Shown here: positions 43,001-56,600 of the stretch, piece after piece | Position numbering within the stretch: position 1 is the stretch's first letter | Layout: the number at the start of each line of letters is the position of its first letter | NCBI GenBank assembly: GCA_037576195.1 | Contig: CM075101.1 | Span: 27,280,001-27,344,000, forward strand | Source: Phytoseiulus persimilis | Taxonomy: Eukaryota > Arthropoda > Arachnida > Mesostigmata > Phytoseiidae | DNA length: 64,000 bases | Direction: 5' to 3' | Notes under the pieces: model-generated | Told to the model about the DNA's origin: nothing | What the model saw: only the letters and a program-made list of their open reading frames with translations | Database searches by the model: none | Position numbers and translations under genes: made by a program

Positions 43001-45834
43001 CATGGGAGAGGGTAATACTGAGAACGATGTTGATGTTATTGAATTTGAAGCTTCAGAGGAGACCCCCGAGACAAGAGAGAGTCCGAGTGAAACAACGCCA
43101 CTGGAAGATCTGACAGTCTGGCAGAATAAATGATTCATATCATATCGACCCATCGGATCTGGTCTATTTGTCTCTTGAAAGCATCGATACTGAATCGGCG
43201 ATCAATCGACTCACGAATCTGACAATCTCCGTCAAATTTCATCTCTGGCGCTCCACACGGACGCTGAGAATGGTTCTGATCCACCCATCCCCGGGGAGGT
43301 TCGCAATCGACAATCTGTGCGGGGCTCTTCATAGGTGGGCTCGCTTCACGAGGGTCATACAATATCAGATGCGTATAAAGAGCTAGGAAGTTCAGGCATT
43401 CATCATTTCATGCCTCCCATGTATCCATAAGAGGAGACGGATTAATGAGTCACTGGAAACTTGGTTGATCAGTTCTCATGGCATTGAGGCATAACTCATC
43501 GATCTATTTATTCATCCACCCCTGAATACGTGAATCGAAGGATGACAATCAATGAATAATACCCGAACTTCCGAGCTCTATTCGTATATTCATGGTTCTA
43601 TATGCGATACCTCAGGGTACTAGTATTTTTTTCCCAATCACAGGCGCTCCAGACCTAGTTGCGACGACCAGTAGAACCCGGGGTGTAACTAAAATGCATC
43701 TTGTCTAACCCGACACCATCCCGACTGGCAGTGAGCTCTAATGACTAAGCCAGTCATTTCGCTCGGAGATGGCTTGGAAATCGCAACGGGGAAACGAAAA
43801 CCGCCATGAACTCGCATGAGCTCTGATCACGCGAAGGAGCAGTGGAAACTGTAACCGGCATGTTTCTCAGCGATGTCGGGACCTCTTTTTTTACCAGCTT
43901 TCAGAGGCCTGGGATCAACGAATGGACGTCTCTTGCAGGAAGACGAAGTCCGAGATGACCCTTCGTGATTTCGAATGCAGGAAAAGAACATGGTCTCCAG
44001 GAGATTAGAGGAAGTGTTTCCGACTCACCTCCACTTGCCCGAGTACAGGCCACCTCGACGATGTTCCTGAATTTCGCCCGCAGTCCCCGGAAGTGCCTCC
44101 AAACCCACCCGTACGATCTAAGATCTTTAAAGGTGATCCAGTTTTCGAGGAAATGATAATCTGCCCTGGTGAGTCTGAGGCATTTTCTTGTAGCAGCTAA
44201 CACTCTGTGCCGCATTGGAATATCTGAAGTGGAAAACTAATCAAATTTCAAGATCATGTGGCAATGACTCAGTGCACGAGATCATTGGAATCAGTGTACA
44301 GCGCGTTGATGAGAAATATTTGGTCCAATGATTTCGTATTCGCATCCTGCGCGGATGAGCTCCTCAGGTTGTGCTGCATGAAATCATTGACCAATGTCGA
44401 GTCAGCGGAAGAGTCGAGAAGTTCAAGTAAAGGAGCAGGACACGGGGATTCCCGAAGGACGTCAAGTTTGCGCTATCGCAGCAGGGGTGAAAATTCGAAT
44501 CGACACTCGCCTGTTATCGGTTCAACTGTGACAGCTCCTGTCGTTCCCATGACCCAGTCTGTGGAGGAAACGAACGAGTCACTTCAGCGATTCCTCATTT
44601 TGGAGTGGGTCATCTGAGAGTGGTCAGAACGCTGCAATTTACGACCGAAGACTGGCGCCAATCTTTTTCCGCCTGCTAGGAGCCCAGACACCGAGAGCAG
44701 CAGAGCAACGACGAGCGTCATTTTGCCGGTGGCACACAGTATTCTCCCGGTGTTGCATTTGCGCGCTGCCCCAGGTTTCCTCCCCTCCGGAGCTTCAAGG
44801 GGTTTTGCAGAGCGTACTCCGAGGCTTGCGGGCTCTTGCTCATGAGGTGGTTCTGGGGAGAAGGCCTCATTAGTGTGGACCACGCATTTCGAACTTTCCA
44901 CTCTATCATTCACCATCAGGAGAGGCAACGATTTCCGCAACTGCTTTCGAGCCGCACTGTGAACGCGCCGCCTTGACCGTTTGCTGGAAACGCCGCTAAC
45001 GGGGAACGATGAGAAAGGCAAGTCGCATGATCGACAACCTATTTTCGGGTACTCTTCCCGCTGTTGCATAAAGACTGACCTCCATCATGATTTAGGCTTC
45101 GTTTGTACTCAATATCAGGGTGCTCGAAGGAGTCGTCAGCTCGACTTTCTAGATTCGACAGCGATCTTTCGAACGTTTGCCCTCGGTCAAAGACTTCCGA
45201 CGGAGGGAACCTTCGATTCTTGGGACGGATTCCGCAGAGTTATTGAGCCAACTCGAGTGGAGCGCGCAACCGACTCCCGCTCCACCCGAACCAGACTCCC
45301 CCAACCGGGACTCTAATCGCGACCTCGACTTCTAGAGAGTACAGCCCGAGTTGGTGGTTTGATGACTGAGCAGGTCGCATGAAGCGTTGAGATAACAGAC
45401 AACATTGCATACGGACCCGAACAACCCCTGAGAATGATAGCAGATTCGGGGCTGCGGAAATGAATATCACGTCACGCTCACGCTGGGGGAAGGGAATACC
45501 GAGGGTGCCATTGCAGAGACCGAATGGTTGGTTTTCTCGTGTCCGCCAGGATTCTCTCCGAATCGCTTCGGATAACAGAGTCATCCGTGGACGGAACCGT
45601 AAGTCAGAAGGAGGAGCTGCTAAGGAACCAACAAACGTCTCACCGCTTATGCTAACCTCTCCATCCGCCTGTTGCCCTTCGCCCCCTTGTTCCTCCAGCC
45701 GTTCTTCAATATCGCCCAACTCGTCCTCAACTGGCTCATCTTGTTCCTTCATCTTGTGTGCTGATCTCCGTTCCTTCCTCTGCTATCGCGGCAGATGTCA
45801 CTTCTACGCGAATTGACGTTCCACACGCTGGGAG
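40096..45834 (-). CDS. Unrecognised single-pass membrane protein, copy B (multi-exon)
   Basis: Not a recognised family. Supported exons (minus): 45834-45593 (coding from ATG 45752, acidic EDELGDIEERLEEQ); from 45038, an exon opening CRSC whose end is uncertain; 44852-44646 (membrane segment around LVVALLLSVSGLLAG); 44558-44511; 44223-44029 (VLAATRKCLRLT...VAC); 40581-40412 (DAYGYNC...FQCFGDY...NFTV); 40317-40096 (FVSCIWKK to stop). Introns next to these are 87, 287 and 94 nt, and the 287-nt one begins GCGAGT. All internal phases I can check are 1. The CRSC exon has 17 extra bases relative to copies C and D, which shifts the frame, so the gene may be damaged. Middle exons (about 41-43.5 kb) are unresolved; one conserved block, HRVDHKGAVIIGIS, is near 41600-41640. 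Confidence 0.45.
42400..43900. other. Region of copy B without counterpart in C and D
   Basis: Copy B is about 1.5 kb longer than C between its central blocks. I recognise no transposon ends or domain in the extra DNA. Confidence 0.3.
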
Positions 45835-45969
45835 CTGTGAGAGGGTCGGGCGAACAAGTCGGCGTCAATCCGTCTTCGTTCTATTTGAAATACATTCTGA
45901 CCACGCCGATCCGAAACAACACGACTTGACAGTTTCGTTTCCTCCTATGGATGACGAACGATGATTGGC

Positions 45970-46940
45970 TAGTTCAGCATGACACCCTGCGCTGCCGGAG
46001 CAGTTGTATAAGCATCTTCGCATGGACTCAACCAGATAATCTTTGAACCCATGAAGAACTGGGGAAGTGGATAATTCGAAAACGCTTGGAAATCATTTCA
46101 CCGGGGCGCACGGAATATCATCCGCTGGCGCATGCGCATCGAATTCGCAGAAGGATCGGGATACGAGGGAGGCTTGCAGGAATCGTCATTCTGCAAAGAA
46201 GCAGCAAGGATGAAGGACCCTTGTTCCCACATGGTTTTTCCGAAACCCATCAGTGTTCACTCCGCCAGGATCGAGCGAGAAAAGGATAGGCCAGATGTCA
46301 ACAGAATCCCGCAGAACGCCTTCGCGCACGGAAACGATATCGGGACTGCGAGATGGCCGAAGAGAGGGAAAATACTGTGCTGACCTCCAGCCGGAAAGCG
46401 GACAAAATTCAATACGAATGGAACCCTCGAACGACATTCGCCTGCTGACTAGATCACCTTGATCGAGGGAATGATGCTCTTAAAGAGGGAGTAGTCACTC
46501 GAGACCAACGATTAGATCGCACAGAAGGGACCGCTGCTTGAACCGATTCTTTACCTGCATGCTCCTTTACTGGAAAACAGGGCGGTTCTCGTTTTCCATC
46601 GACCCAATGAGTCGGAAAGATGAAGCCACACCGGCACTCATCGACGTAGCCGACTCCAGTCGCTCGGCTGAAAACGGAAGGTTGTCGATACAACAGGTAG
46701 AGAGAGGGAGAAGCATGACTACGAAGAAGCAAGACTATCATCATTTCAATGCGGAGCATATGCCGCTATCTTCGAAATTCGATATTCCAGGACTATATAC
46801 GTATTCATATGACAGGAAGCAACTCCGATGGGCACCAATTTTCTTTCCCTCCCACTCTCTCACCACCCAGCAAGGGGAAGAGGGAGCTCTCCGGAGGTAC
46901 GGGCCTGGCCAGAGTTTTGGTTGAAACACGGAACGTAACA
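45970..46940. repeat. Duplicated flank between copies C and B
   Basis: This block is upstream of copy B and recurs at about 53130-53640 (upstream of C) and 57640-58300 (upstream of D). It includes a segment around GGATCGAG and GAGAAGGATAG and a plus-strand frame starting CMLLYWKTGRF (46556 onward). The related frame at 53288 reads HMLVYRKTGHP and then a similar KSRKDESAAALIDV stretch. Whether this is coding or simply duplicated flank is open. Confidence 0.4.
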
Positions 46941-46950
46941 ATGTGTGACT

Positions 46951-49900
46951 TCAAGTAGTAGGGCTCTGCGATGAGTGATGAGTGACCGTTGTCGAATCTG
47001 CAGTGGCGAATTGCGTGGTCGAGTCTTGTGTTGTACTCCTTAATGGATAATCTCCGAGACACATGCGGTAGGCCCTCTCATAGCGCTCTAAGAAGGTCTC
47101 GAGGTATAATATCATGTGTAAGCGAAGCTCCACGTTTTTCGACAAGATGCTTTTGTCCTTCGTCCAGATGCAATTTATGAAGTCGAATTTCGCAATCTAA
47201 GGCCGGGACAAAGTGACAGGCTCTAGCATCGATGAGTATTAATTACTGATAAGCTTATACTACTGCTGAGCTTCAAGGTTTTCATCTTACGAGAAGGAAG
47301 GGGAACTCCAGTACCGGGCTCTCTTCTTCGAGGGTGAAGTTCATAACGAATTCTAGATATTCCGCGGTACATTTGAAGTCGGAACCTCTGGGAAACACAC
47401 CGCGGTCGCCGCTCATCTCCGGCTCCATGATGCGATAAATGCAGTCGTATCTATAACCATCTGAAACAGGAAGCAGGTGACCGCCGATTGCCTCGAACCC
47501 ACAAAACCAGCAGCCGTTTCCGCGGAAGCGGTTCCCCTAGCCAGTTTCCCGACCAGCAACTCTCTAACTTTCGAGCCCGGTGAGAATTTCCGCCACGATG
47601 TGAAGCCGGCCGACCGCATGTAGACTGGAGAGAATAAAATTGCACAGGGGTGAGGAGGGCGCCTTTGAGCACAGGTACAACTTCAGCTCTGACGCAGCTT
47701 TTCCCCATGTATTCGGAGAATCTCGAAACGGTTTCGGGCGAACGCACTGAGATAACGGGCTTTGTTCACTGCAAGTCCTGTGCATTGTCAACACCGCGCT
47801 GACACGAAGAAACATTCTAGGAGCTGAGCTTCGTTTCTCCGCTTCCAGGGCGATAAGGAAACTTCTACATAACATTTTCCGCTCATGGAGCGCTACCTCA
47901 GGGAAGGGGAGGCAACGCAACAAAGGAATACTCCGTATCCGACCAGAAGTCTGGAGCTGCTTGGGTCAGCCTTCTTGTTCTGAATTTGATTGGAGATTTG
48001 ATTCAGGGAAGCGACAGAATGATCACACAAGGTCGACCGAGAGCTTCGGACATTCTTGAGGACATGCTCATGGAGGCTTCCTTGAGCCAAGTATTCCCCA
48101 TGCTGTTTTCTGGAAATGAAATCGGGGATACGTGGAAGCTGGCAAAATAAGGTCGGGTCGGTTGCTGGGGAGGATGGCGCGTGTTTCGATACGCCGTCTA
48201 TCCCATCGGTAGCGGATTGCTCCTCTTGAAGCGGCTCGAAGATCAGTGTGTTTTTGGATCATTATTCGTTACACTCATCTAGTCGGGAAACGTCGGAGGT
48301 CAACTAATCGGGAGCGTACCGTATCGATTCGAATCGGAGGAGGCAGTACCCCAGAATTCTGGGACTGGACTAGCGTGCTCCTTGGATGGAAGTGAAAGTC
48401 GTGGGATCAAACCGATAACTGCATAGCCGGGCAGTTTGCATCAGTTCAAGATGTTTCCACTTTCAGCAACTCTTCCGAACTGAGCTTCGCCGAGAAATTG
48501 CGGGGAAAACGCATCGAGGAAATTTTGTCGCGACGTCGGGGTTTTTCAACGGTTCCTGAAAGGATTCTCGCTCTGCCAAATGGCACGTCGGTGAGATCCC
48601 TCTCCACGTCTGAATATATACACAAACATATACATTCGTTTATTCCCCTTCTGCTTCATACATTTCGACAGTTTCGATACTTATTCCGATGAGACCGGCA
48701 CCTTCGTGCTCCACTCTGTGTCCCCCGAGGCTCATCTGCTGCATACAAGAATCACAACCGCACATTCGATTCGAGGTCATGAGTGTGTGTACAAGGTCGA
48801 ATCGACTTGTCTGCTTGAGACAAAACGCCCGAATCGATTAGGTTTTAGTCCACAGGAGACTGAGGCTCACTCGCTCGATACCTTCCTCCGATTTGATCGG
48901 GGGTGGCGTCGTCCGTAGAGGAAAACATTGTGCTCGGCACCAGCAGCTTTGAGCATGAGTGTGTTCCTCGCCGTGCCAGTTGAGAGCAATCATCTCGGGC
49001 TCCCTCAGACCAATGGAATAGCTCAGGTTCAAAACATCGTAACTTCAAGTTTCAAAGAGTCGAGTTTTCACCCAATGGAAATTCATCGAGCTGATTCCCG
49101 ACAACGTCATTTTGCGCTTCTCTTGGAAGTGCAGAGAGTGGAGAGAGACAAGCAGTGGAGGGTTTGCGGAAATAACGCCGTCGGAAATCGCTTCAATGAA
49201 TTTCCGACTCTCTTCAATTCCGGCTCTTCGATTAGAGCATGGGTGAGTTATGACGATAATCCATTCAAGGAAGATGCCTACAAGACCTGATGAGCTTATC
49301 GGGAACGAGAGATCCCCGTGATCCTCGTAGCTAAGCGTCCGTTACTTCCAGAACGACGTGTAAAGTCTCTGTCTCAGGAAGGGCTAACTCCTTGATCCAA
49401 ATATCAAATACGATGAAGTTACGAGGTTTTCCGCGATCAATCGAATGACAGCCGCCCATGATGCAGCATAGACTGAAAACGTGTGGGGAACTCACAGATG
49501 GGCGGAGCGTGACATATTAATTGATGGTGTTTCTCACCCTAACACACTTGCTCCAAACTCAGATGCAACGAGCAGTAGGACGCGGGGTGTCGCAAGATGG
49601 CATCCACTCGAACCCGACCCTAACCCGACTGAGATGCGGGTTCTCACTTCTCCGAGCCAGGCTTACCTGATCTCTGATTGATCCAGCGAGTTGGCTTGGA
49701 AAAGGCTAGGCAATTTAAAATCGCAACGGTGGTTCGGAGAAACAAAAGCCGCAAGCACATCGTGTAAGCTCCGATCGCGAGGAGAGACAGCGGGAAAACG
49801 ATACCGACACGGTTCGACACGAGACCTGGGACCCTCGAACAGACAGATCTCTCAGGAAGACGAAGTCCCAAGTGAACCTCCGTGATCGCGATTCAGGAGA

Positions 49901-51253
49901 AAGTATGGCTTCTGGGAGGTTGCAGGCGTTTCCGACTCACCTTCGCTTGTCAAGCCACAGGCGCTCTCCTTGATCTCCTGATATGAGATCCGCAAACCCC
50001 AGAGACTCTTCCAAGACCCCTTGATTTTTTTGAGATGTTCAAAAGCGATCCACTTCTTGTAGGGATCAAATTGAGCATCGGTCCGTTCGAAACATCGTCT
50101 TATCACGGCGGACACTCTCTCCTCCATTGGAACCTCTGAAGTGGAAAACTAATCGAATGTCAAGATCGTATGGTACTGATTCAAGGATCGAGATCATTGG
50201 AACCAGGAAACGGCGCTTCAATGGGATAAACCCGGTCCCAAGATCTCGTTTCTCGCGTCCTGTACGGCTGAGCTTCTCAGGTTGTGCTTCACTAAATTCT
50301 TGACCCATGTCGAGTCAGCGGGAAAGTCGAGAAGTTCATATAAAGGAGCAGGACACGGGTAGCTCGAATGAACGTCAAATTGGCGCTATCACGACCGGAT
50401 GGAAGAACCGAATCGACACCTGCCTGCTGTCGGTTCGGGTGTGGTAGATTTTTCCCATCCCATGACCCAGTCTGTGAAGGGAACGAACGAGTCACGTCAA
50501 CGATTCTTCATTTTGGAGTGGGTCATCTAAGAGTGGTCGAAAAGCTGCAAGTTACGACCTAAAATTTGCGAAATTCCGTTTTCGCTCGGTATGACAAGAG
50601 ACACCAAGAGCAGCAGAGCAACGGCGAGCGTCACTCTGCCAGTGATCTTCAGTATCTTGTCGATCTTAGGTTTGCGCGCTGCCCAGAGTGGGGTTTTCGC
50701 CGTAGCTTCAACGGGTTTTGCAGAGCTCACTCCGATAGTTACTGTCTTTTGCGCATCATGAGGATCTGAAGAGAAGTCCTAATCAGTGTCAAAATCGCAT
50801 TTCAAGCTGTCCAAATCCACCGAATTCAAATCAGGATCAGGCAGGTCAGTGATTCGCGCAACGACATTCGAGTCGCACCAAGGACACGCCACCGTGACGG
50901 TTAGTAGAAAACGCCGGAATGTCGGGCCGCATGATCGACAACCTGTTTTCGAGCAATGTTTCCGCCCCGAATCACGGACTCGTTCGTGGAAGCATCTGCA
51001 AGTCACAAGAAGGGGCTGCCAAGAAACCATCAAATGTCTCACCGCTCGCGCTGACCTCCCCATCCGCCTGTTGCTCTCCACTTTCTCCTTCCTCCGATCG
51101 CTCTTCAATTTCGCTCATCTCGTCCTCAGCTGGCCAATCTTCTCCGCTCATCTTGTGGTGGATTTGCCACTCTTGTCCGCTCATATCCGTTGCTCCCTCT
51201 GCTACCACGGCAGATGTCCCTTCTCCGGAGACCGACGGTCCACACGAGGGCAA
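46951..51253 (-). CDS. Unrecognised single-pass membrane protein, copy C (multi-exon)
   Basis: Not a recognised family. Supported exons (minus): 51253-50992 (ATG at 51151, acidic EDEMSEIEERSEEG); an exon from about 50946 opening CRSC; 50765-50559 (membrane segment around LAVALLLLVSLVI); 50471-50424; 50135-49941 (VSAVIRRCFERTD...ESAC); 47460-47291 (DGYRYDC...FKCTAEY...NFTL); 47196-46951 (INCIWTK...LRLHMILYLETFLER to stop). Coding length from the ATG to the first border is 160 nt, identical to copy B, but the donor there reads TT instead of GT. The intron after 50424 begins GCAGGT. Other conserved blocks are at about 48640-48780 (HRVEHEGAG) and 48109-48030 (after a pyrimidine-AG). A diverged or recently damaged gene fits best. 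Confidence 0.45.
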
Positions 51254-53137
51254 CTGTGAGAGAATCGGGCGAGCAAGTGGGCGTCAATCAGTCTACGTTC
51301 TATTCTGAAGGCATCTTATCCGTGCCGATCCGTAACAACACGAATCGACAGTTTCGTTTCCTCCTATGAATGACGAACGACGACTAGTTGATCCAGCGAG
51401 AGCCCACCTGCGCTGTTGGGGCAGCTGTATACACATCTTCGAATGAAGCCAACCAGATAATCTCAAATGGAAAGACTGAGACGCTGTTCCATGTACTCGC
51501 ATTGAGAAATCGGGGAGGGGCGCAAAGGAGTCGCAGACGCTGGATGGTCACTCCTTTCAAACGCAAGGATTGTCATCCGCAGTGGCGTATCTGGGGGGGT
51601 CCAAGGGGGCACGTGCCCCGGGCGCCTCCTCGCCAAACAGCGGAGCGGTGGGTACTGGTTTACCGGGATGGCATTCCTGTGTTGTTCCGTCGATCTGTAC
51701 GTTGTGAGACTGTAAAGACGAGTGATGAACCCTCAAGCATCGATATTCGTCGACTGACATTGTATTTCGCAACGTTGTATCAGCCGGAACCAGCGAGTTT
51801 CAATCGAAGCACAGAATATTCTGAGAATCCACGTGGCGTCGAAGCCAAGAGTACGCTCAACGGGAAACCCATGAGGAGGGGTTTAACTCCCGATGGTATC
51901 CTCATCCTTACTATAATGAGTTCGCTTCGTCGATCATTTCGACAGTTCGTGAGTTTGTCATTCTTCCTGTCCGCCCTCCCAATAGACTATGAAGCTGGTT
52001 CCGGGATCGAGCTGACCATACGTTTCCAAGGTCCATGGAGGTGATTCCCGGATTGATTTGAGCGAAACTCACGATGAACGCTCCAGAAACAGCCAGAGAC
52101 ATCTGCTACGACATTCCCGCATTTCAGTCAAAAATTTCGATCAGTGACGAGCTGACTACAATACGGAAAAGTAACAACGTGTACCGATTGGTCATCTCAG
52201 GAATGCTTACCCAGTAAAAGGGAAGAAGAGAGCCTCCAAGCGGTTGAACGCAGTCCGGCCCCGCGAGGCGCGACCGACTTGTTGTCGGCCGAAGGTCGAC
52301 TGGTTCCCTACAAATGATGAATGCTCCTTCTGGCAAGTCAACCTCGGAAAATTCAAGATTCGCGCTCAGGAGATTGCTTCCCGTAGCAGCTATGATTTCG
52401 TTCAGCTCGAACAACGGGGCTGTACAAATGGGAAAGCAAGGACGTGATCGAGGCAGAAGGAGTATGTAGGCTGAGCGAACTAAGCTGAAATTCTTCCCGC
52501 TGAACCAATCCCGACCGCTCTGCTGTTGGGAGAGGAAGTTTCCGGGCTCACTCGTTCCAGCTTCATTTTTTTCGGGCTCGAATTTCCGGACTCCAGGGCT
52601 CACATCAAGCCGACGGGACGCGCAGGTGGGGGGCCCAAAGCGGAGGACGAGTGGATTCGAGGTTCTGTCAATCACCTCAACAGCAGCCGAAATACAATCC
52701 GAATTGAGAACAAAATCGCGAGCCAGAGATCTGAGGAGGCGCAGACTCCCAGTTGCAGTTCGACACATCGAACAGGCTTTTTAATGAGCCAAATTACAAG
52801 TGATCAATGAAAAATGAATCATGATCATCATGGGTCAATAAAGGCTTGGCGCAACAACGCTTTTGAGCATTGAGAGAGACGAAACGGGAGAGAGCAGACT
52901 TTGAAGCTGTTATAGAGGGTTTTGCTGTAGTCAAGGCTCATGGTGCGCAATTCAGATCATGACAGAAGGGTGGAGAAATTGAGTGAGCATGTCCTTATTC
53001 TCGACTTGTAACAGCTTTCCCGCGTTCCCATCAAGTTTTCGTGCGGGTTTCGGAGGAGGCTCGCGCGGCTCGAGCTAGATACGACACTGGTCATCCGCCC
53101 GAGAAGGCACATCGAACTCGTAAAACGACGCTCGATC
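51254..53137. other. Region between copies D and C
   Basis: The proximal 250 bp are the duplicated flank of copy C. At 51579 a sequence CAGTGGCGTATCTGGGGGGG resembles the ends of some DNA transposons, but I cannot find its partner. A diverged foldback-like repeat occupies about 51906-52310. The remainder is unassigned. Confidence 0.35.
51906..52310. repeat. Diverged relative of the 38.7-kb inverted-repeat element
   Basis: It begins CCTTACTATAATGAG and then has CAGTTCGTGAGTTTGTC and a TCCGCCC segment, parallel to the 38724 terminus. It also contains a GACCATACGTTTCC repeat unit and a GC-rich block (52245-52310) like 38325-38455. Similarity is clear but low. Confidence 0.4.
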
Positions 53138-53641
53138 TTGATATGGGGAAAGCTCGCAGGAATCTTCACTTCCCGAACAAGCAGCAAAACTGAGGGACTT
53201 TCCTTACGATATCCCGGAAACCCATCAGTATCGAGAGAGAGAAAGAGAGAGAGAGATGAATTGTCACGGGGTCCTTCTGGATGGCACATGCTCGTATACA
53301 GAAAAACGGGGCACCCGTTTCCTGTCGACCCGAAGAGTCGAAAAGACGAATCCGCAGCGGCACTCATCGACGTGTGCGAGTCCACTCGCTCGACGATTCA
53401 ACACGTAGAGAGAAGGAGAGACATGAATACGGAGAAGTTGGATTATCATGATTCCGGTTCGGAGCAGATGCCGCAATTCGTGATATTAGATCTTCCAGAA
53501 CCATTTATATATATTCATATGACAGGAGGCAGCTTTGATAGGCAACGAATTCCTTTCTCTATCGCATCAACCAGCCAGCGCAGGAGGAAGCTTGCCAGGA
53601 GGGCAGTGGAGCCAGAGTTCTGGTTGAAACACGGAACGTAA
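53138..53641 (+). other. Conserved plus-strand frame in the duplicated flank (unproven)
   Basis: A 167-codon frame without an ATG at its left end aligns with the plus frame near 46540-46920. The shared stretches are SRKDE, ALIDV and a D-[IL]-P-x-x-[YF]-type end, and one indel of a multiple of three is tolerated. No domain is recognised. The opposite strand is also partly open. It could be a diverged exon of another gene or only duplicated DNA. Confidence 0.2.
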
Positions 53642-53676
53642 CAAGGTCAGACTTCAAGAAGTTGGGCTCTTCTGCC

Positions 53677-56600
53677 CTAGGCTTGTGTCGTATCCACTGG
53701 TTCGTAACCAGAGAGACACGTGCGGAGGGTCACTGCGAAGCGCTCTAGGAAGGTCTTGAGGTATACCATCATGTGAGAGCGAAGCTTCGCTATCGCACTG
53801 CCCGCCATGGTATCTCCGCTCTTCGTCCACACGCAGGCAACGGCGTCGACTTTTTCGATCTAAGACCAGAACAGAGATACAGGCTCAAGCAACAATGAGT
53901 ATTGATGAGCTAATACAAGAACTGAGTTTCAACGTTTTCATCTTACAAGAGGGAAGGGGCCGTCGAAGTCAATAACGTCTCCTCTGAGGGTGAAGTTCGC
54001 GACGAATTCTTGATAGTCTGCGGAACACGAGAAGTGATACAATCCAGGAAACCAGCCGCGGTCGCCGTGCAGTTTCAGGTCCATGATGCGAAAAACGCAG
54101 ACGAATGCAAGAGTCTCTGGAACTGAAAGCAGGTGATCGCCGATTGCCCCGAACCCGCGAAACCAGAAACCGTTTCCGCGGAAGCGGTTCCCCGAACCCG
54201 TTCTCCGACCAGAAAGTCTCTCACTTTCGAGCCTCTCCCCCAGGAGAATCCTGCTTGAATATGAAGGCAGCCGACCAAGGACCGGAGAGGATGAGATTGC
54301 ACGGGGGATGTGCCTGGGCATCAGCATGCCTGGGTACAACCTCGGCTCTGACGTAGGTTCTCGAGCTGACAAACCGCGGCTCATATGTTCGGGCAAACGC
54401 TTTGGGATAAACGGGCTGTATTCACTGCACGTCCTGTTATTGCTCAACCCGCGCTCGTACAAAGAAACATTCCAGGAGTCAGGCTTCGTATCTCTTCTTC
54501 CACGGCCATGAAAAAAACTTCCACATAATTTGCTCCGGTCAATGCTTCCAATTCGTTCATAAGTCTGCAGCTGCTTTGGTCGGCCTTGTTGTTTTGAACT
54601 CGATTGAAGATCCGACTCAGGGAAGCAACGGAATGATCACATGAGGTCGACGGGGCGCATCAAGCGTTCCGAAAGACGAGCACGTGGGAGTTCCCTGTGA
54701 GTCAAATATTCCCTACACTAGTTTTCTGGTACGAAATCGGGGATATTAGGTCGCGTTGGATGTCTGGAAAGTTTATCCGTGTTTCAACTTCTCGTTCGCC
54801 CGACTGGTAGTAGATAACTTTTCTCAACAGGGCTCGAGAATCCGTTCTTTTTTTTCTCTTGAATCGTTATTCGTTACACACTACCAGCCGGGAAACGTCA
54901 GGGTCGACCGATCAAGAGCGTACCGAATCGACTGCTCGACTGAAAGCGGAGGAGGCTGCTCTCCTGGAATCCCGGAGCTGGGCTTCCGCAATCCTTGGAT
55001 AAAACAGGGAGCCGTGGGATCGAAGCGGCGACTGCATGGCCGCGAAGTTTGGATAAATTCAGGATCTTTTCATTATCAGGGATTCTTCCGAACTCGGCAT
55101 CGGAAACAAGGCGGGAAGTGCATTTAGGACGAGATTTTGTCACGACTACAGCGACTTCTGAGCTGATAGGATCGCGTGCTTCTTTTCCAAACTCTGAAGC
55201 GATACTTGTTTCGATGACAACCGTCCCTTTGTGCTTCACCCTGTGTCCCCCGGAGCTCATTTGCCGCATACAGAAATAATAGCCGCACATCCGAGTCTGA
55301 GGTCCTAAGTGTCTGGAAGAGGTCGGACTGTGTTGTCTGCTGGCGTCAAAAGGCCTCGATCGATTGGATATATGTAATCAACGGAAGACTGAGGCTCACT
55401 TGCTCGAAACCTTTTTCCGCTCCGTTGCACATGAAAAGGATTCCTCGCCGAGCCAGTTGAGAGCAATTATCACTAGCTCCCTCAGATCAATTGTAGTCTA
55501 GGTGAGTTATGACGATTATACATCCAAAAAAGATACCTTAAAAGCATCATGAGCTGAGCGTCCGTCCGCTTTTCCGCTGACCGAACTTCTGGCCCATATC
55601 ATCGGGTCAGAAAATGAGCACTGCGTAGCGCATCCGAATATCAGCCGCACATGATTCAGCATCGACTGATGAAGAATACGCGTGGGGAATTCACAGATGA
55701 GTGGAGCGCGACATGATAAGTTATGGTGTTTTCGACCCGAACACAACTGCTCCAGACTCAGGTGCAACAAGCAGTAGAACTTGGGGTGTCGCAAGATGGC
55801 ATCCGCTCCAACCCGAGTATTCCGAGTGAGAGGCGGGCCCTTACTATTCCGAGCCAGGCTCACGCGGCCTCTAATTGACCCAAGCAGTTATTCGGTTCGG
55901 AAAAGGCTTGGCACTTGAAACTCGCAACGGTGGTTTGGAGAAACGAAAACCGCAAGCATCCCTTGTAAGCACTGATCGCCCGAAGGAACAGCCGGAAAGT
56001 GATATCGACATGGTTCTGAGCGACGTCGGAACCTGCCTCTCACCAGCTCTGAGAGACCTTGGGCCTCCGACCAGACGCATATCACAGAAAGACGAAGTAC
56101 CGGATGAAGCCAGTTGGGGGAATGTATCCAACTCACCTCCTCTTCCCGGAGCGCAGACGGTCTCCTCCATCTCCGAATACGAGAGCCGCAGTCTCCAGTA
56201 CGCCCTCATATAACCCTTGATTTTGCTGAGATGGTCGTAGGAGATCCCGCTCTTGTTGGACTCAAATTTAGTAGCGGTTTGTTTGAGGCATCGTCTTATC
56301 GCGCTGAGCATTGCGTCTGCCGGTCCCAAAGCTGAAGTGGAAAACTTATCAACTGTTGAGATCGTATGGGACTTAACGCACGAGCCCATTAGAATCAGTA
56401 CACGGTTCTCCGATACAGGAGCAGGACACGGAGACTCCCCATGAACGTCACATTCGCGCTATCACGGCCACGTGGAAGAATCAAATCGACACTTGCCTGT
56501 TGTTGGTTCAGGTGTGGAAACTTCCGGTGGAAGCCAGTCTGTGGAGGAAACGAACGAGTCACTTCAGCGATTCTTCATTTTGGAGTGGGTCATCTGAGAG

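Noticed and set aside
51579-51905. hAT-like transposon from the CAGTGGCGTA start
   Set aside because: I found no matching inverted end, target-site duplication or transposase frame, so it is noted only within a spacer entry.
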